DNA of 35,168 nt from Solirubrobacterales bacterium (GTDB lineage: Bacteria; Actinomycetota; Thermoleophilia; Solirubrobacterales; Solirubrobacteraceae): NCBI GenBank assembly GCA_025963935.1, contig JAOPZV010000152.1:1-35168 (forward strand), in the 5' to 3' direction. The position numbers were made by a program, and so were the translations under genes. This document shows, in pieces, positions 1 through 8,756 of this stretch; position 1 is the first letter of the stretch; every line of letters begins with the position of its first letter. The notes under the pieces were generated by a model, which was given only the letters and a program-made list of their open reading frames with translations, searched no databases and was not told where the DNA came from.

Positions 1-1
1 A

Positions 2-1624
2 CGCCGTGCTGCCAGGCGCGCCGCGGGGAAAACGGCGCCGGCCGCGCCGCCGCCGGCGCTCCACACGACCCCGAGCCTGCTCATCGCGAAGGTTGGCCGG
101 GGCGGGATCGCGACGCTCTCGCGGCCCCTGCCCGCGGCGCTGCCGGCCGGCCCGCACAGCGGGACGACGCTTCTCTACGCGCCATTCGGCCCCCGCACGC
201 TGCCCAGCGGCGCGCCCAATCCCGCCTTCAGGGAGACGCTGCTCGGCTGGCTGCGCTACGTCGCGACGGTCGCGGCGGAGGCCCGGAGAGTGTTCGGGGC
301 CGGCGGCTATGACCTGGAGGTCTGGAACGAGCTGACCTCCGCGTCGGCTTTCCTCGCCGCCGCCAACTACTCCTCCCCGCCTGGCGATCCGGCGGCCGTC
401 AAAGCGGTACTCAGCGAAAGGAGGAGCGTCACCAAATCGACGGTGAAAGCGATCCTGAACAGCACCGTCGCCTATGTGCGAAACCCGGCGAACGGCATCT
501 CGCCGCGAGTCGGCGTGAGCGACGGGTTCGCAAGCCAGACGCCGTTTGCCGGTGGGGCGTTCGCGCCGCGCGGTCTCACTGCAATCAGCAAGCACCCCTA
601 CATGACCGCCGTCAGCTATCCCCTGCAGTACAGCGAAGGGAGGATCCGTCCGATAAACGCACTGGGAGCTTCCGATACGGCGTCCCGCAGCAGCTATGAC
701 CCGCTGTTCATCCCGAGGTTCCAGGCGCTGCTTCCCGAGTACACGCTGACGGGTCTCTCGGCCACAACACTGGTACACGACATCGCACCCATCCCAACAA
801 CGATCGCGAGGGCGCCCCACGGCCGCGACGTCGGGCCGCCGGGCGCGCCGCCGGTGGCGAAGTGGATCACCGAGTACAACCTCGGGACGGGCAACTCGAC
901 GGTCATGCGGGCCGACGGGGCGACGCCGCAGACAGGCCGCGCCGCAACCCTCAGCGCCTCCGATCGTGAGCACTTCCACGCCAAGGCCCTGCTCCGCAGC
1001 CTCGTCGCGATGGTCAGCAAGGGCGTCAGCCGCGAGTACTTCTCAACCGCCGCCCACGGGCCACTGAGCCTGATAGGTGAAAGGTTCTACGCGGCGCTCG
1101 AAGCCGACCCCCAAGGCAATCCCGGGGAGCGCCTAGCCGGTGAGGTCGTGACCGGACTCCGTCATATGCTCTCGCGCTTTGAGGGGCCCGGCCCCGGTGG
1201 CGCACCCCGGCAGCTCAAGCTACTCTCGATCGTGCAGGACGGAAACCACGCACAGTTCACCGGCGACGGCACTGCGGCGCACCCGAGCCTCTACGACCGC
1301 GAGGTGCTCGCCGTGTTCCCCTTTCAGGCCTCCCCGACGCGCTATGAGATCCCCGTCTACGTGATGACAAGCAACCTTCTCACCCTCTATGCACCGCTCG
1401 CGGCGTCCACCGACGTGCGTCGCTTCGACTTGCCGGGCGAGACCTTCCGCATCACGCTCGGAAATCTCCCCGCGAGCCCCCGCCCACCGATAGTGAGCGC
1501 CTACGACCCGCTGCGCGACCGGCGGACGCAGGCGCGGGTCGTCTCCCGAAGGGCCGACACCGCTGTCTTCGAGCTCGCGGCCACCGACTATCCGCGCGTG
1601 CTGCACATTGAATACCGTGAATGA
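2..1624 (+). CDS. Glycoside hydrolase-like protein, clan GH-A-like (GH39-like), 5' truncated by the window edge
   Basis: Frame 2 is open from the window start through the 444-aa ORF. It contains YDLEVWNE (acid/base-like WNE) and, about 190 aa later, KWITEYN (nucleophile-like ITE), the layout of clan GH-A retaining hydrolases. Confidence 0.6.
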   Translation, partial: RRAARRAAGKTAPAAPPPALHTTPSLLIAKVGRGGIATLSRPLPAALPAGPHSGTTLLYAPFGPRTLPSGAPNPAFRETLLGWLRYVATVAAEARRVFGAGGYDLEVWNELTSASAFLAAANYSSPPGDPAAVKAVLSERRSVTKSTVKAILNSTVAYVRNPANGISPRVGVSDGFASQTPFAGGAFAPRGLTAISKHPYMTAVSYPLQYSEGRIRPINALGASDTASRSSYDPLFIPRFQALLPEYTLTGLSATTLVHDIAPIPTTIARAPHGRDVGPPGAPPVAKWITEYNLGTGNSTVMRADGATPQTGRAATLSASDREHFHAKALLRSLVAMVSKGVSREYFSTAAHGPLSLIGERFYAALEADPQGNPGERLAGEVVTGLRHMLSRFEGPGPGGAPRQLKLLSIVQDGNHAQFTGDGTAAHPSLYDREVLAVFPFQASPTRYEIPVYVMTSNLLTLYAPLAASTDVRRFDLPGETFRITLGNLPASPRPPIVSAYDPLRDRRTQARVVSRRADTAVFELAATDYPRVLHIEYRE

Positions 1625-2129
1625 CCGGAAGCTGATCTCCCTCACGGTTGCGCTGCTGCTGGCGGCGGGCAGCGTGGCCGGCTGCGGCAGCGTCAGCGGC
1701 TCGACGAGCCGTGCCACCCCTGCTCCGGAACAGGGTGAAGAAGCGGGAGAACACGCCGAAGAAGCGTCTAAGAAACGCGAAGAATCCGCGGAAACCGCAA
1801 GAGACCGCGAACTGCTCTCCGAGCTCGAAGCCAAGAAGAAAGAAGAATCCGCCGAAGCGAAGGCGAAGAGGCGCGAACGCGCCGCCGAAGCAAACGTGAA
1901 GAAGCGCGAACAGACCTCCAAGGACGAAGCCAAGAAAAAGGAAGAAGCGGCCGAAGCGAGCGCCAAAACGCGTGAACAGGCGGCGAAGGCGCAGGCGAAA
2001 GCGCAAGCGAAGAAGCGAGAAGAAGCGGCGAACGCGGACGCGCAGAAGAAACGCGAAGCGCAGCAGCGCCAGCAGGAAGCATCGCGCAAGGCGCACCAGC
2101 AGGAAAGCGCGGAAGTACCCCCCTCGTGA
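1617..2129 (+). CDS. Lys/Glu/Ala-rich, predicted helical lipoprotein
   Basis: GTG start at 1617 overlaps the stop of the upstream gene. Lipobox-like signal (VALLLAAGSVAGCGS) is followed by a KKREE/EAKKKEEAAEA-type low-complexity region. Confidence 0.65.
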   Translation: MNDRKLISLTVALLLAAGSVAGCGSVSGSTSRATPAPEQGEEAGEHAEEASKKREESAETARDRELLSELEAKKKEESAEAKAKRRERAAEANVKKREQTSKDEAKKKEEAAEASAKTREQAAKAQAKAQAKKREEAANADAQKKREAQQRQQEASRKAHQQESAEVPPS

Positions 2130-2177
2130 GCCTGGCTGCTACGCATCGGCCCGAGGGGCAACCGTAGACTTGGGCTG

Positions 2178-2717
2178 GTGCCCCGCCGGCTAACACGCAT
2201 CAGCCGCCCCCTGCGACCTGGCCTCGTGTGCGTCGTGCTGATCGCTCTTGCGCTCGCCTCGGCCGGCTGCGGCAGCAGCGGCGCCTCGAAAGCTTCAAAC
2301 GAATCCGGCGAACTGACATCGCACCCCGCGACGAGCACCGCGGGCGGCGGCGAATCGGCCGAAGAAGCCGAAGTCCAAAAGCAGGCCTCGGAACTCAACC
2401 AGCGCGAAGCCGCCTCCGAAGCCCAGTCGAAGTCCAGGCAGCAGGCGCTGAAGAAGAGTGAAGAAGCGGAAGGCGCGGAAAAGCCCCGCAAAGGCGCCGG
2501 TGCGGGCAAGCGCGCTGCGGCGCGTGGCAAAACGAGGGCCGCGCGACCGAGAAAGACGGCGCGGCGCGCGCCGGCGAAACGTAAAGCGCCCGCCGGCACT
2601 ACGACGGAAACGCCCGCGGAACAGAAGGCGCGCAGGCAGTTCGCGCGCGAAGAAGCAGCGGAAGTGGCCGCTGCCAAGAAGCGCGCAACCGAAGAAGCCG
2701 CCGGGACCCGGCGCTGA
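2178..2717 (+). CDS. Second Lys/Glu/Ala-rich lipoprotein
   Basis: GTG start, lipobox LIALALASAGCGSSG, Glu/Ala-rich then basic Lys/Arg/Ala-rich tail. Tandem with the previous gene. Confidence 0.6.
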   Translation: MPRRLTRISRPLRPGLVCVVLIALALASAGCGSSGASKASNESGELTSHPATSTAGGGESAEEAEVQKQASELNQREAASEAQSKSRQQALKKSEEAEGAEKPRKGAGAGKRAAARGKTRAARPRKTARRAPAKRKAPAGTTTETPAEQKARRQFAREEAAEVAAAKKRATEEAAGTRR

Positions 2718-2764
2718 GCCCCGAGATCCGGTCTCGCCGTCTGCGGCTCCGGTGCCGGGAGCTT

Positions 2765-3886
2765 CTAGGAAGCGGGCGCGCGGGCAGGCTCGCGCAGCAG
2801 GGTTCGGACGGCGGCGGTCGTTCGCGACAGCGCCATCTCATGCTCGTAGAACGAGCGGCCGCGCCTGCCCAGCGCCTCGCGCGCGTCCTCCTGCGCGAGA
2901 AGCGGCGCAAGGGCATCGACAAGCGCCGCGGCGGTCGGCTCGACAATGCGCGCGCCTCCCGACTCGAGGAGCTCGGACCAGGTCTGGGGGCCGTCGAGCG
3001 CGACGAGGGGCCTGCCGGACGCCAGCGAGCCGGCCAGTGTTCCCTTCCGCGAAGTGGGGCCGGCTTTGTCCACGAACAGCAGCACGTGACAGGCGGCCAG
3101 CGCATCGGAAAGCTCCTGAGCGGGAAGGGCGCCCGAGAAGGACACGAGGTCCCCGAGTCCGCGCTCCTCTGCGGCTCCCGACCAGGCGGCACCGGCGGCC
3201 GAGGAGCGCCCGGGGGCCCCGAGCAGGCGCAGCTTCACGCCGGTGTCTCGCGACCGCAGCTCGCGCAGCGCGTCGAGGATCACGGACAGCGAGGCGCCTT
3301 GGTAGGAGTAGCCGAACAATCCGATCACCGGCTCGCCGTGGGGAGTCGGGACGGTCGGAGCCGGCAGGTTCGAGAACACCGGAGCAAGCAGCACTCGCCG
3401 CTGCGGCAGCCACCGCCTCGAGGCAAGCCACGTGACGCGCGCCTCGCCGGTTGTCACCGCGGCGCGGGCGGCACGCATCACGGAGATCAGCGCGGCACGC
3501 TGGGTCAGTGCCCACACGTTGCCGCGCGGGTCCCCGTATCTCCAGGGATAGGCGTACTCGTGCAGGATCGCGATGAGCGGAGCGTCCGATCCCCGCAGCG
3601 CTGCCAGGGTCGGCCGCACGAACAGCGGGATGCCGCGGTGGGAGTAGGAGAACACCGAGTAGTGCAGGAGCACGGCATCGGGCGGATGCTCGGCTAGCGT
3701 CGCCCGGAGATCTCGAGCCCAGCGGTGGATCTCCGCGCTGGACCCTCGCAGCGACGCCTCCGAGCGCAGCAGCCAGTGGAACGTGCACGACGTGTCTTCG
3801 CGCTCGAGGTCCTGGGCGAGCAGGCCGGCGTGGTCGCGCACGCCGCAGGTCTCGCTGACGGACATCCCTACGACGGCGATCTCCAT
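2765..3886 (-). CDS. Glycosyltransferase, GT4-like
   Basis: 373 aa; C-terminal GT-B features: FSGALPAQELSDALAACHVLLFVDKAGPTSRKGTLAGSLASGRPLVAL. Confidence 0.7.
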   Translation of the reverse strand: MEIAVVGMSVSETCGVRDHAGLLAQDLEREDTSCTFHWLLRSEASLRGSSAEIHRWARDLRATLAEHPPDAVLLHYSVFSYSHRGIPLFVRPTLAALRGSDAPLIAILHEYAYPWRYGDPRGNVWALTQRAALISVMRAARAAVTTGEARVTWLASRRWLPQRRVLLAPVFSNLPAPTVPTPHGEPVIGLFGYSYQGASLSVILDALRELRSRDTGVKLRLLGAPGRSSAAGAAWSGAAEERGLGDLVSFSGALPAQELSDALAACHVLLFVDKAGPTSRKGTLAGSLASGRPLVALDGPQTWSELLESGGARIVEPTAAALVDALAPLLAQEDAREALGRRGRSFYEHEMALSRTTAAVRTLLREPARAPAS

Positions 3887-3947
3887 CAGGCTCAGCTCGC
3901 GGGGAGGGCGCGGCCGAGCGCTCCGCGCGGGCGCGGAGCGACGATGC

Positions 3948-5588
3948 TCATCGCCCGATCAGCCTGCGACGGCGGGGCTGGATGGGCGCGAAGGAGAAGC
4001 CATAGCTCTCGATGTCCCTGCGCGGCACGCAGTTGACGACCGCCCCGAGCAATGGTGCGCTCGCGGTGCCCGCGAGGAGCTGTGCGAGTCGCTGAGCGGA
4101 CACCTCGCGCGTGTGTCCTATGCGTGCGACGAGCACGATTCCGTCCACCAGCGCGAGCAGTGGCATGGCGTCGCTGACTTCCGGTGGCGGCGGGGCATCG
4201 ATCAGCACATAGTCGAAGTCCTCAGCCAGGCTTCGCAGCAGCTCGGCCATGCGCTCCCCCGCGAGTAGTGCCGGCGGGTTCGCGACCGTGCCTCCGCCGA
4301 CGAGTGCCGACAGTGACCCGATGCTCCTGGACTCGACGACCGTCGAGACGCCCCCGGCCGGGGCCGACCCGTCGACGCCGGGGCTAACCGGGGACTCGGC
4401 CTTGGCTACCTGGATCGCCTGCTCGGTGGCGATGTTGCCGCCGAGCACGTCGGCCAGCCCGTACTGACCGTCGAGCCCAAGCAGCCGCGACTGCGCCGGG
4501 CGGCGGAAATCGGCCTCGACGACAGCCACCCGCGCTCCGGCCTCGCTCTGCACACGGGCGAGGTTGGCGACGAGCGTCGAGCGGCCGTCGCCGGCGTCGG
4601 GGCTGAGGAACAGGATCATGCGCGGCGCGCGCATGCGGCCACCCGACTCGAGCGGGTCGCGCATCTGAAGCGTCGTGTGCAGGCGGCGCAGCGGCTCGAG
4701 CAGCGATTTGGGCGGCGCCCGCTTTCCATCCGGGCGCACGACCGGTGCTTTGACGGTCGGGATCGCAGCGAGGATCTCGGTGTGGAAGATCGACTCGACG
4801 TCCGCGAGCCTGCGCACCCGGCGATCGAAGCGGCTCAGGACGTACGCCGCGATCGAGGCCAGGATGAGGCCCAGCACGAATCCGAAGATCGCATTTTTTT
4901 TCGGTGACGCAGACCCCGACAGCGCCTGTGCCCTGGCCGGGCTGACCTGCTGCACGCCCGAGAAGGTGGACAGCGCGGTTTCGAGCTGGCTTATCTTGCT
5001 GGCAAGGTTCGCTGCCTGCAGCGTCGAGGTGTTGCTGGGCGCTGCTTTTGCGCCCGCTTTGCCGGTCACCGGCGGCAGTTCGATCCTGCGCAGCTGCGCG
5101 CGGGCGGTCGCGATCTGCGCCCTCAGTCCGGAGGTGTAATCGCGCCTTTGACGTTTTATGTAGGTCTGCGCATAGGCGTCCGCCAGCTTCACCGCCGACC
5201 TTGCCCGCGGCGCTTCTGTTGTGATCGTGATGAAGTCGCTGGCCCCGGTCGCGGTCGCGATCTCCTTGGCGCGTGCCGCCGCCACGTCGTGTTCGGCGAG
5301 CAGTGATTCGCGAGCCGGCTTACCCACCACACTCGAGTTGATCAGCCCAACCTGGTCGGCGAGAGCCCGCCCGGAGAGCGTGGTTTTGCCCGAGCTGCCG
5401 CCCAGTGCCGCCGACTGTTCAGAGCCGCCGCCGAGGAACAGCTGCGTCGTCGCCTTGTAGTCGACCCGCCGATGCTTGTAGTACTCATAGCTGCCCGCGC
5501 CCACCAGGATCGCGACGGCGAGAATCAGCCACTTGCGCTTCCAGAGCGGGGCAAAGATGCTGGCTGAGTCGCTCCTCGTATCGTTCAT
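3948..5588 (-). CDS. Polysaccharide co-polymerase / BY-kinase-like protein (Wzz domain + P-loop ATPase)
   Basis: N-terminal Wzz-like region with TM (WKRKWLILAVAILVGAGSYEYYKHR), second TM, then P-loop-like SPDAGDGRSTLVANLA, VAVVEADFRRP and FDYVLIDAPPPPEVSDA. Confidence 0.85.
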   Translation of the reverse strand: MNDTRSDSASIFAPLWKRKWLILAVAILVGAGSYEYYKHRRVDYKATTQLFLGGGSEQSAALGGSSGKTTLSGRALADQVGLINSSVVGKPARESLLAEHDVAAARAKEIATATGASDFITITTEAPRARSAVKLADAYAQTYIKRQRRDYTSGLRAQIATARAQLRRIELPPVTGKAGAKAAPSNTSTLQAANLASKISQLETALSTFSGVQQVSPARAQALSGSASPKKNAIFGFVLGLILASIAAYVLSRFDRRVRRLADVESIFHTEILAAIPTVKAPVVRPDGKRAPPKSLLEPLRRLHTTLQMRDPLESGGRMRAPRMILFLSPDAGDGRSTLVANLARVQSEAGARVAVVEADFRRPAQSRLLGLDGQYGLADVLGGNIATEQAIQVAKAESPVSPGVDGSAPAGGVSTVVESRSIGSLSALVGGGTVANPPALLAGERMAELLRSLAEDFDYVLIDAPPPPEVSDAMPLLALVDGIVLVARIGHTREVSAQRLAQLLAGTASAPLLGAVVNCVPRRDIESYGFSFAPIQPRRRRLIGR

Positions 5589-5722
5589 TGCTTAGGATCC
5601 ATCCGCGGCTTGTTGTCAGCCATCGCCAATTGCTCAGGGGTCCAAAGAGTACCGGCCCGGCGGCGATTACGGCGCAACTCGGGGTGCAGCGAGACGGCCG
5701 TTGCGGTGCTCATCGAACTCAT
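5585..5722 (-). CDS. Putative small protein (45 aa) between the wzy-like and wzz/kinase genes
   Basis: Manual translation of the minus strand: MSSMSTATAVSLHPELRRNRRRAGTLWTPEQLAMADNKPRMDPKQ*. Its ATG overlaps the wzy stop (ATGA) and its TGA overlaps the wzz ATG (ATGA). Shorter than the smallest proteins listed in the supplied ORF track. Confidence 0.55.
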   Translation of the reverse strand: MSSMSTATAVSLHPELRRNRRRAGTLWTPEQLAMADNKPRMDPKQ

Positions 5723-7296
5723 TGGCGGCCGCCTGTTTCAGCGGCGATCCGGCGCCCCGGACCGACGAACCAGTACGCCGCGATGCCGGTGGCGAACCAC
5801 ACGAACGGGCCGGCCGCCGAGCTCGCAGAGATCGGCCCGGAGAGGCCCATGATCAGGAGCGCCGCGGGAACGGCGAAGACGGCGGCGAGGTCGATTCGCA
5901 GGTCGACGTCGGCGATCTTCCGCAACCGCCAGAGGGCGAGCCAGATCAGGTTGAGCACGATCCCGACCCACAGCAGCAAGCCCGGCAGCCCGAGTTCGTC
6001 CGCCATGAAGTTGAACTGGGTCTCTGCGCCGACGCTGTGACCTTCCAGTCGGTCGGTCACCGTCCCGCCGAAGCCCGTCGCCGCGCCTGCACTGGCCAGA
6101 CCGACGCCGAGGGGTGCGACGGCGAGCTGATGCGGGAGCACGTTCAGTTCGCCCGTCTTTTTGTCTTTCGCCGAGGTGATCCTGCTCGGGGCGATTTCCG
6201 CGTAGCGATTGAAGGTTCCGGGTGCCTCGATCGACACGAGCACCGCTCCGAGGGGAAGCGCCAGCGCGAGGACGCCGACGAACGCCCCCAGTGGACGTGT
6301 GATTCGCCGCCCGGCGCTGGCCGACAGCACGCCGAAGGCGAGCAGCGCGAGCACCGCGCCGACGACCTGCAGGCGGCCCAGGCCGGTGACGACGCCCAGC
6401 AGCGCCCCGAGGCTCAGTAGGACGCCGGCCCATCGTCGCCGTCCCCGCCATGTCGCCAGCAGCGCCAGCGTGCAGGGGACTGCGATCAGCCCGACGCTCC
6501 CGCCGAAGCCGGCGTCCTTGCCGAGACCCGGTGGGCGGATCCTCGCCACGCCTTCACTGATGTAGAGACGTGCGCCAAAGCCGCCTTTCGCTCCAGGTTC
6601 ACCGCCCCCTTTGACCAGTTCGCTGTAGCCGGGCCCCCAGCTGGCAAGCTGGCCCGGGCTGAGCTTCGTCTGGTAGGTGCTGACCAAGCCGTTTGCCAGC
6701 GCTACCACGCCGAGAATGATGAAGAACTTCCTGAAGCGCTCCTTCGAGCGCATGATCACGTATCCGAAGAAGAAGAAGGGCACGAACTCGAGCTGCTGTC
6801 TGAAGCCGCCGAGGGCCTTGACGATCCCGTGCGTGCGCGGATTGAACGCCTCGGCGAGCACCAGGGCGACGAACAGCACGACCCAGCCCGACATGGGCGG
6901 CATGCGTATGCGCTCCTTCTTCACCAGCAGCCGCAGGATCGCCCCGAGGCTCACCGCGAAGATCAGCACGTCGCGGAAGACCGATGCGACTTCGTGGCCG
7001 CCCGTCCCGAGCTTGACGAACCCATCGAGCAACCCCAGGTACAGGGCGAGGATCGCAACGGTCACCTCCAGGCGGCTGTTCGTCACGAGCACGACGACGC
7101 CCAGCGCCCCGAAAGCGATACCCACGGTGAGCGCCAGATTCGGATGCGGCACTGCCACGGCGATCGCCGATGCGACCGCCAGTGGAATCAGGCCGGCGCC
7201 GACACCGACGATCAGTGACTGGCGCAAACGTGAGCTGAGCACAGCGGGATGCATGCCCGCCGCCAGACCGGACGGTTGCGGATAGGGAGCGTTCAT
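5719..7296 (-). CDS. O-antigen ligase / Wzy polymerase-like multi-spanning membrane protein
   Basis: 525 aa with many hydrophobic segments. A large extracytoplasmic loop precedes the last TMs (LGLPGLLLWVGIVLNLIWLALWRLRK), typical of Wzy_C/O-antigen ligase proteins. Confidence 0.75.
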   Translation of the reverse strand: MNAPYPQPSGLAAGMHPAVLSSRLRQSLIVGVGAGLIPLAVASAIAVAVPHPNLALTVGIAFGALGVVVLVTNSRLEVTVAILALYLGLLDGFVKLGTGGHEVASVFRDVLIFAVSLGAILRLLVKKERIRMPPMSGWVVLFVALVLAEAFNPRTHGIVKALGGFRQQLEFVPFFFFGYVIMRSKERFRKFFIILGVVALANGLVSTYQTKLSPGQLASWGPGYSELVKGGGEPGAKGGFGARLYISEGVARIRPPGLGKDAGFGGSVGLIAVPCTLALLATWRGRRRWAGVLLSLGALLGVVTGLGRLQVVGAVLALLAFGVLSASAGRRITRPLGAFVGVLALALPLGAVLVSIEAPGTFNRYAEIAPSRITSAKDKKTGELNVLPHQLAVAPLGVGLASAGAATGFGGTVTDRLEGHSVGAETQFNFMADELGLPGLLLWVGIVLNLIWLALWRLRKIADVDLRIDLAAVFAVPAALLIMGLSGPISASSAAGPFVWFATGIAAYWFVGPGRRIAAETGGRQ

Positions 7297-7368
7297 TGGC
7301 CGGGCAGGTAGCGGCGGCAGCGCGGCCGCGGATTCGTCACGGTTTGCATGATCGGCCCGGGCCTAGCA

Positions 7369-7388
7369 GGGCCGAGGGCCCTCGGCCC
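7369..7388. promoter_or_regulatory. Perfect 20-bp palindrome in divergent intergenic region
   Basis: GGGCCGAGGG|CCCTCGGCCC, inverted repeat with no spacer; a second palindrome GGCCCGGGCC lies at 7354-7363. Confidence 0.4.
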
Positions 7389-7634
7389 GCGCCGCGATGC
7401 AGATCGGCGAGCAAGGTTTTGATGTGTGTCGTGTCATTCATCGGCCCAGCCGCAGTCGGGCGCGCCCCCTGTCCCCGCAGCAGCCTCCAAGAGTACCGTT
7501 CCTTGCCCTGGTTTGGAGGCATTTCTGGCTTCACTGGCGACCGCTGCGCGCCGCCGATCAACTATCCTGGCGACAGTGACCGGAGGGGGCGTGGGCCTCC
7601 AGCGGCTTGGCCGAGAAGACCGAGAGGATGGGGC

Positions 7635-8741
7635 TTGCAAAGCGCTGAGACGACGCGGATCCTCTGCTTCACCACCCAGGGCCAGGATCACGTCACCGAT
7701 CAGCGAATACGCCGCCTGCTGGAGCCGTGGCAGCCGGAGGTCTTCCAGTTCGATCACGGGCACAAGCTGCGGTCGGCAATCGGCCTGGTGCGCGCCGCCA
7801 TCGCCAGCCGGCCACGGCTGATCGTGATGGAGGGCACCGGGATCGCCGGAGGCGTCGCGCTGCTGGCGATCGACACGATCCTGGGGATCCCGTTCGTGGT
7901 CTCGAGCGGCGACGCCGTCGGTCCCTACCTCGGCCTGCGCTCGCGCCTGCTCGAGCTGCCGGGTGGGCTCTACGAGCGCCTGCTGTGCCGCCGCTGCGCG
8001 GGCTACGTGGGCTGGACGCCCTATCTCGTCGGACGCGCGCTCACCTTCGGCGCGCCGCGCGGCATGACGGCGCCCGGCTGGACGCGGTCGCGCCCATCGC
8101 CTGGAGGCCGCGAGGAGGTCCGGCGGCGACTCGGCATCCCAGCTGAGACGCTCGTGGTTGGCTTGACAGGCGCCCTGCATCTGGTCGACCGCGTCGGCTA
8201 TGTCTACGGAGCCGAGCTGATCGAAGCCGTACGCCGGCTGAAGCGCGGCGATGTCGTGGCGTGCATCGTCGGTGACGGCTCGGGTCTGGAGCGGCTGCGG
8301 GAGATGGCCGGGGATGATCTGGGAAGGCGAGTGCTGCTTCCCGGGCGGGTGGCGGCGGAGGACGTGCCCGATTACCTCGCGGCGTTCGACCTGGCGAGCC
8401 TGTCGCAGAGCGTCGATCACGTCGGATCGTTTCGCTACACGACGAAACTGAGCGAGTATCTCGCCGCCGAGCTCCCGATCATCAGCGCGGAGAACCCCGT
8501 CGCGTACGACCTCGACGCCGAATGCTTCTGGAGGCTCCCCGGGGCGGCGCCGTGGAGCTCCACCTACATCGACGCGCTTGTCGACCTGCTGGAGGGGCTC
8601 ATGCCGGAGGAGCTCCAGCGGCGACGCGCCGCTGTCAGCGGCCGGCATGGGGACACATTCGACGAGTCGACCCAGCGGCGGCGCATGAGCGCCTTCATCG
8701 CGGATCTGCTCGAGAGCCGCGCCGCCGAGAGATCGAGCTGA
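7635..8741 (+). CDS. Glycosyltransferase (GT-B type)
   Basis: ORF 7296-8741. Similarity-like content begins near LQSAETTRILCFTTQGQDHVTDQRIRRLLEPW (possible TTG at 7635 preceded by GAGAGGA). C-terminal FDLASLSQSVDHVGSFRYTTKLSEYLAAELPIISAENP. Confidence 0.65.
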   Translation: MQSAETTRILCFTTQGQDHVTDQRIRRLLEPWQPEVFQFDHGHKLRSAIGLVRAAIASRPRLIVMEGTGIAGGVALLAIDTILGIPFVVSSGDAVGPYLGLRSRLLELPGGLYERLLCRRCAGYVGWTPYLVGRALTFGAPRGMTAPGWTRSRPSPGGREEVRRRLGIPAETLVVGLTGALHLVDRVGYVYGAELIEAVRRLKRGDVVACIVGDGSGLERLREMAGDDLGRRVLLPGRVAAEDVPDYLAAFDLASLSQSVDHVGSFRYTTKLSEYLAAELPIISAENPVAYDLDAECFWRLPGAAPWSSTYIDALVDLLEGLMPEELQRRRAAVSGRHGDTFDESTQRRRMSAFIADLLESRAAERSS

Positions 8742-8756
8742 GCCCGAGCGAACCTC

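Noticed and set aside
1220-2677. 485-aa minus-strand ORF opposite the EAK-rich lipoproteins
   Set aside because: Antisense artefact: repeated GAA/GAG/AAG/GCG codons read as Phe/Leu/Ser/Arg on the other strand; no recognisable domain.
2458-3435. 325-aa Arg/Pro/Ala-rich plus-strand ORF
   Set aside because: Overlaps the second lipoprotein out of frame and is antisense to a GT; composition is a GC artefact.
7434-8648. 404-aa minus-strand ORF opposite the glycosyltransferase
   Set aside because: Antisense to a gene with GT-B features; low-complexity composition.
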